Shown: positions 61,021 through 64,000 of the stretch, in pieces
Layout of the letters: each line of letters starts with the position of its first letter
How positions within the stretch are numbered: the stretch's first letter is position 1
Assembly: GCF_037038585.1 (NCBI RefSeq)
Contig: NC_092560.1
Location: 61,570,049-61,634,048, forward strand
Source of the DNA: Patagioenas fasciata
Lineage: Eukaryota; Chordata; Aves; Columbiformes; Columbidae
Direction: 5' to 3'
DNA: 64,000 bases
Translations under genes and position numbers: made by a program
Notes under the pieces: generated by a model
Database searches by the model: none
Told to the model about the DNA's origin: nothing
Seen by the model: only the letters and a program-made list of their open reading frames with translations

Positions 61021-63333
61021 CTGTGAAACAAGAAAAAAAATTGATGTTAAGTTGTTCACAGGAAGGTTCTCAAGTGACTAGCTGTTATCATTGATTAACG
61101 GCCACATAGGAGAAAGGGAGTCATCTTGGGCAAAGCCAGAAGCAAGTACTACAATAAAACTGAAAAGTTGAAGTATTTGAACAAATTTAACTTTGTTCTT
61201 TACTGATACAGAAACAACAGAGTAGGTGGAGAAGATGGGAAGGATGCTGAGTTTAAGAACAGTAGCAATCTTTTGTTAACTATTCATAATATAAACTATT
61301 TTCATGAAGCAGATTTGTGATAGTATCATAGCTAATCCTACAAGACTAGATAGATATCTTCATGTGCAAAATATGTATTTTTTCAGAGTTCAGAACACTA
61401 ATTTTGGCAATTACTATATTTCTGTAATGGTGTAAGTAAAAAAAAAATAATTTTTTTTTAACTCATTCCATTTTTGTATATATTATTGGCTTGTGGATTT
61501 ATGATGTGAAAGCATTAAGTTCACCAAGTAGACGCCATCACAGATAAGTTGTTACAGTTCTGTTGTGTAATCTAATGGCCTACGAGGAATGGGTGGTGGC
61601 AGGAGAAAAGGACCACAGACTTATGCCTGGCAAGACACAAAGTTCAGTGGTGTCCTCTAGTTTTAGAGATCTAAAGTAAATACATATGCTGTAACTTGTA
61701 CTTTTTTTCCCTTGGAAATGGTAGTAGCACCCAAGGACTCAAACTGAGTTTGCTCTGCCTAGTGGTGGTATACCTGTCTCGGTTAGGTAAGGTTTTAGCT
61801 TTGTCTTGAAGTAACTATGAGAAATGGTACTCTCTGCCCTGCCCATAGAAGTGACAAAGTGCGTGTGTCCGGAGACAATCAGGAAACCCTTCAGCATCCA
61901 AAGATTTTTAAACTGTCATTGATAACAGGCAGGGAACTTCTGTCCTTCTGTGGACTAGCAGCAGTGAGATGTGATTTAAGTAGCCTGGATTTGATAGCTC
62001 AGCACAAGTAAAATGTTTTCCAGAAGGCTGTGTGTACAGGTGAAGCAGGTTGGCCAGCTTGGTAATCTGGGTTTAGTGCTAGGAAACATGCAATCTTGAG
62101 ATGTAAAGTAATTTTCAGTAGCTGCTGAGTACCTGTCCTATAGAAAAGGTATTGAAGCTAATCCATCACTTACTTTTATACGATATGATCCTTTTGTCAG
62201 AATATACTAAAAATGTGTGCTGTTCATATATGCCACAAGCAGTCTGTAATGCAATTTCTAGATGCCTGACCTGGGAGCATCCTTGCTTTTGACTTTGCCT
62301 GAGGCTGTTACATGTCAGGAAAAGGCAAGCCACCGGAGGGCACCCAGAGCCAACTTTAACAAACAGTACTGCTCATACTTGCAGAACAGTCTTCCCTTGT
62401 TTTTATGCTGTTTAAAGTAGCTGAAGTTACTGTGCAGGTTCAAAGGAGATGGTACTGACATAATTAATTATTCCTTTTCTGCCTTTTATAAGATGGTTCA
62501 GGCTCTACACAAATTGCATCATCCTAAACCCAGTTGCAATACTGAAGAATAAACAAGGGGAAGTGACGTGATGGGTGTTAACTTCACAGGTTTGTGCTAA
62601 GACAATGACCAGGAATTAACTGTTTTAAGTGCCAGTCTCCTCCATGCATTAATAAACAAGCTGGATGCTTGCAACACCTAACAAGCCTCTTCTCTGGAAT
62701 ACTTTCTTCTACCAGAAGAGCAATTGATCTTATGTTTTGAAATAGCTGGAGGTAAGACATGAAACCCCTATAGCAATGTAAAGCAGACAGAGTGCTGTTG
62801 CAAAAGGGGTGTTTCTACCTACTGGTTGTTCCCAGTTCAGTCTTCTCCCAAAAGCTGTCAACAGAGGGGCAGGAACTTGAGGTTTATGTGAAAGCTCTCT
62901 CAGATACCTTTTTAGACAGCTCTTCTCTAGCTGTTTTGCTCTTCAGAAATGTGGGCCTGAAATCTTATTAATAGTAAACATGCTAATTGAAACCCAAAAG
63001 ACAGAGGCACAACATGTGCTAGAGCAGTGAGGGACAACATGCTTGTGGAAGAAGAGCAACTTACCATGTGCTTCACAGCAGACACAATCTGGGAGAAGAT
63101 TATTTTACACTCTGTTTCTAGCATCTTCCCTTCTGTACTGATTTTAGTGAAGAGCTCCCCACCTCCTGCATACTCCATCACCAAGTGCAGTTTTGAGAGT
63201 GTCTCCACCACTTCATATAGTCTGATGATATTTGGGTGGTGCAGTTTTTCCATGCTGGATATCTCACGAGACAGCAAACGTTGAGTCTTCCGGTCTAGCT
63301 TTGTCTTGTCCAAAATCTTAATTGCAACTTTCT
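60271..63333 (-). CDS. NIM1K: Serine/threonine kinase NIM1, last two coding exons (partial gene)
   Basis: Two minus-strand exons, 63333-63065 and 61020-60271, join in phase 0 after a methionine codon and give about 339 residues. The first exon has the ATP-anchoring lysine (VAIKILDK) and the aC-helix region ([20 protein letters not shown]). The second has the catalytic loop [11 protein letters not shown], the T-loop [14 protein letters not shown], the rest of the C-lobe and the C-terminal tail ending HTSKLCSIL. This matches NIM1, an AMPK-related kinase of the CAMK group. The missing N-terminus includes the glycine-rich loop, which lies in an exon right of the window. The residues seen show no catalytic loss. 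Its position next to HMGCS1 and its convergent direction match human 5p12. Confidence 0.94.
61021..63064 (-). other. NIM1K intron (2.0 kb)
   Basis: It is bounded by minus-strand gtaagt (plus 63064 down) and cacag (plus 61021). An A/T-run lies at about 61439-61460. No other feature is recognised. Confidence 0.85.
63065..63333 (-). CDS. NIM1K: NIM1K kinase N-lobe exon
   Basis: The minus-strand acceptor is ccttttcag at plus 63334-63335. The exon starts with two bases that complete a codon begun in the exon outside the window, most likely glutamate or lysine, then reads [12 protein letters not shown]. It ends [10 protein letters not shown] before gtaagt. Length is 269 nt. Confidence 0.92.
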
Positions 63334-63750
63334 CTGAAAAGGAAAATGCTTTTCCATGTTATTAATGCAATAGATACAAATTCTGATGCTGTTTACTTAC
63401 AGCAATGCTTGGTCACAGAAGTGCAATAAAATTTCACCTCTGATCAGTATATACTGAACCAAAGAGGCCTGCTGAGTCCTGCGATATTTCACACTCATGC
63501 CCATGCCCCTTTACAGCTATGGCAGCCTATGCATTGCTGAGGTAGCTAAAGGCTGATGAAATATTGCAAGGGCTAATCAAATCATCGCTGTTTTAGTGTG
63601 CTCCGCTGCTGTCAGGCTAATACGTGTCTGATGGACACAGTCACAGCATCTGCTTTGGTGTCTAATGCTGGTAAAGAAAGTCTGTGCTTTCTCTTTCATT
63701 GTTGGCTCAGTGCTCTTCACATGAGCTGGATCTGATCCTGGTACTTGCAG
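63334..63750 (-). other. NIM1K upstream intron
   Basis: Non-coding sequence left of the terminal CR1. The first coding exon of NIM1K, with the glycine loop, is not found here and must lie beyond position 64000. Confidence 0.6.
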
Positions 63751-64000
63751 ACTCATAGAATCACAGAGTGTCCTGAGTTGGGTGAGACCCACCAGGGTCA
63801 TCGCGTCCAACTCCTGTCCCTGCACAGGACAACCCCACAGTTCACCCCATGTGTCTGAGGGTGTTGTCCAGTCTCTTCTGGAACACTGTCAGGCTTGGGG
63901 CCGTGACACCTCCCTGGGGAGCCTGTTCCAGCACTCCACCAGCCTTTGGAACAGGCTCCCCAGGGAGGTGTCAAGTTTAGTTGCTTTGTTTCAGAGTGGA
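63751..64000 (-). repeat. CR1 LINE fragment with foldback 5' end (subfamily A), cut by window edge
   Basis: The plus strand begins tcatagaatcacagagtgtc, the reverse complement of a CR1 3' end. It closely resembles the copy at 20.75 kb up to about 63947, then turns back: 63947-63973 is the exact reverse complement of 63904-63930. The right part is therefore CR1 in the opposite orientation. It lies in the NIM1K intron. Confidence 0.85.

Noticed and set aside
1-64000. Endogenous retrovirus, CRISPR array, tRNA, rRNA or a new gene cluster
   Set aside because: I looked for LTR-like ends, gag/pol-like frames outside CR1, regularly spaced repeats and tRNA-like boxes and found none that held up. The window is an ordinary conserved avian gene neighbourhood with repeats.

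Overview
This is a vertebrate nuclear window and almost certainly avian. It carries several CR1 (chicken repeat 1) LINE fragments of at least three subfamilies, long introns with GT-AG junctions, CpG islands at a housekeeping promoter, and four genes in the order known from the human 5p12 region and the bird Z chromosome. I assign Z by remembered synteny, not by anything measured. Species cannot be fixed. The HMGCS1 protein is very close to the chicken protein as I recall it, with scattered substitutions, so a non-chicken bird is likely.

Layout: TMEM267 (+) has two coding exons, 3811-4122 and 11031-11366, encoding 215 aa. A possible noncoding exon lies at 1908-2103. Its large intron holds an old CR1 piece and a nearly palindromic hAT-type non-autonomous DNA transposon with an 8-bp target-site duplication. 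About 14-27.6 kb is intergenic, with two CR1 fragments. CCL28 (+) has three coding exons (27828-27891, 39118-39244, 40000-40174) encoding a 121-aa CC chemokine. Its 11.2-kb first intron contains a CR1 fragment, a perfect 38-bp inverted repeat, a short tandem repeat and a 2.8-kb decayed CR1 that ends about 65 bp before exon 2. About 41-46.9 kb is intergenic.

HMGCS1 (+) has a CpG-island promoter and noncoding first exon ending at 47555, a second CpG island with NRF-1-like sites near 50.2 kb, and nine coding exons from 51940 to 56995 encoding 522 aa with the catalytic residues in place. Its 3' UTR faces the convergent gene NIM1K (-), of which the last two coding exons are present (60271-61020 and 63065-63333). 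The first coding exon of NIM1K lies beyond the right edge. The window ends inside a CR1 with a 5' foldback.

The four genes are conserved neighbours rather than a pathway: a multi-pass membrane protein, a secreted mucosal-type chemokine, the cytosolic enzyme of the mevalonate pathway before HMG-CoA reductase, and an AMPK-related kinase. I found no tRNA, rRNA, CRISPR, intact retrovirus or novel multi-gene system. The most unusual items are the two large palindromes, the foldback CR1, the cysteine pattern of the avian CCL28, and the apparent second promoter of HMGCS1.
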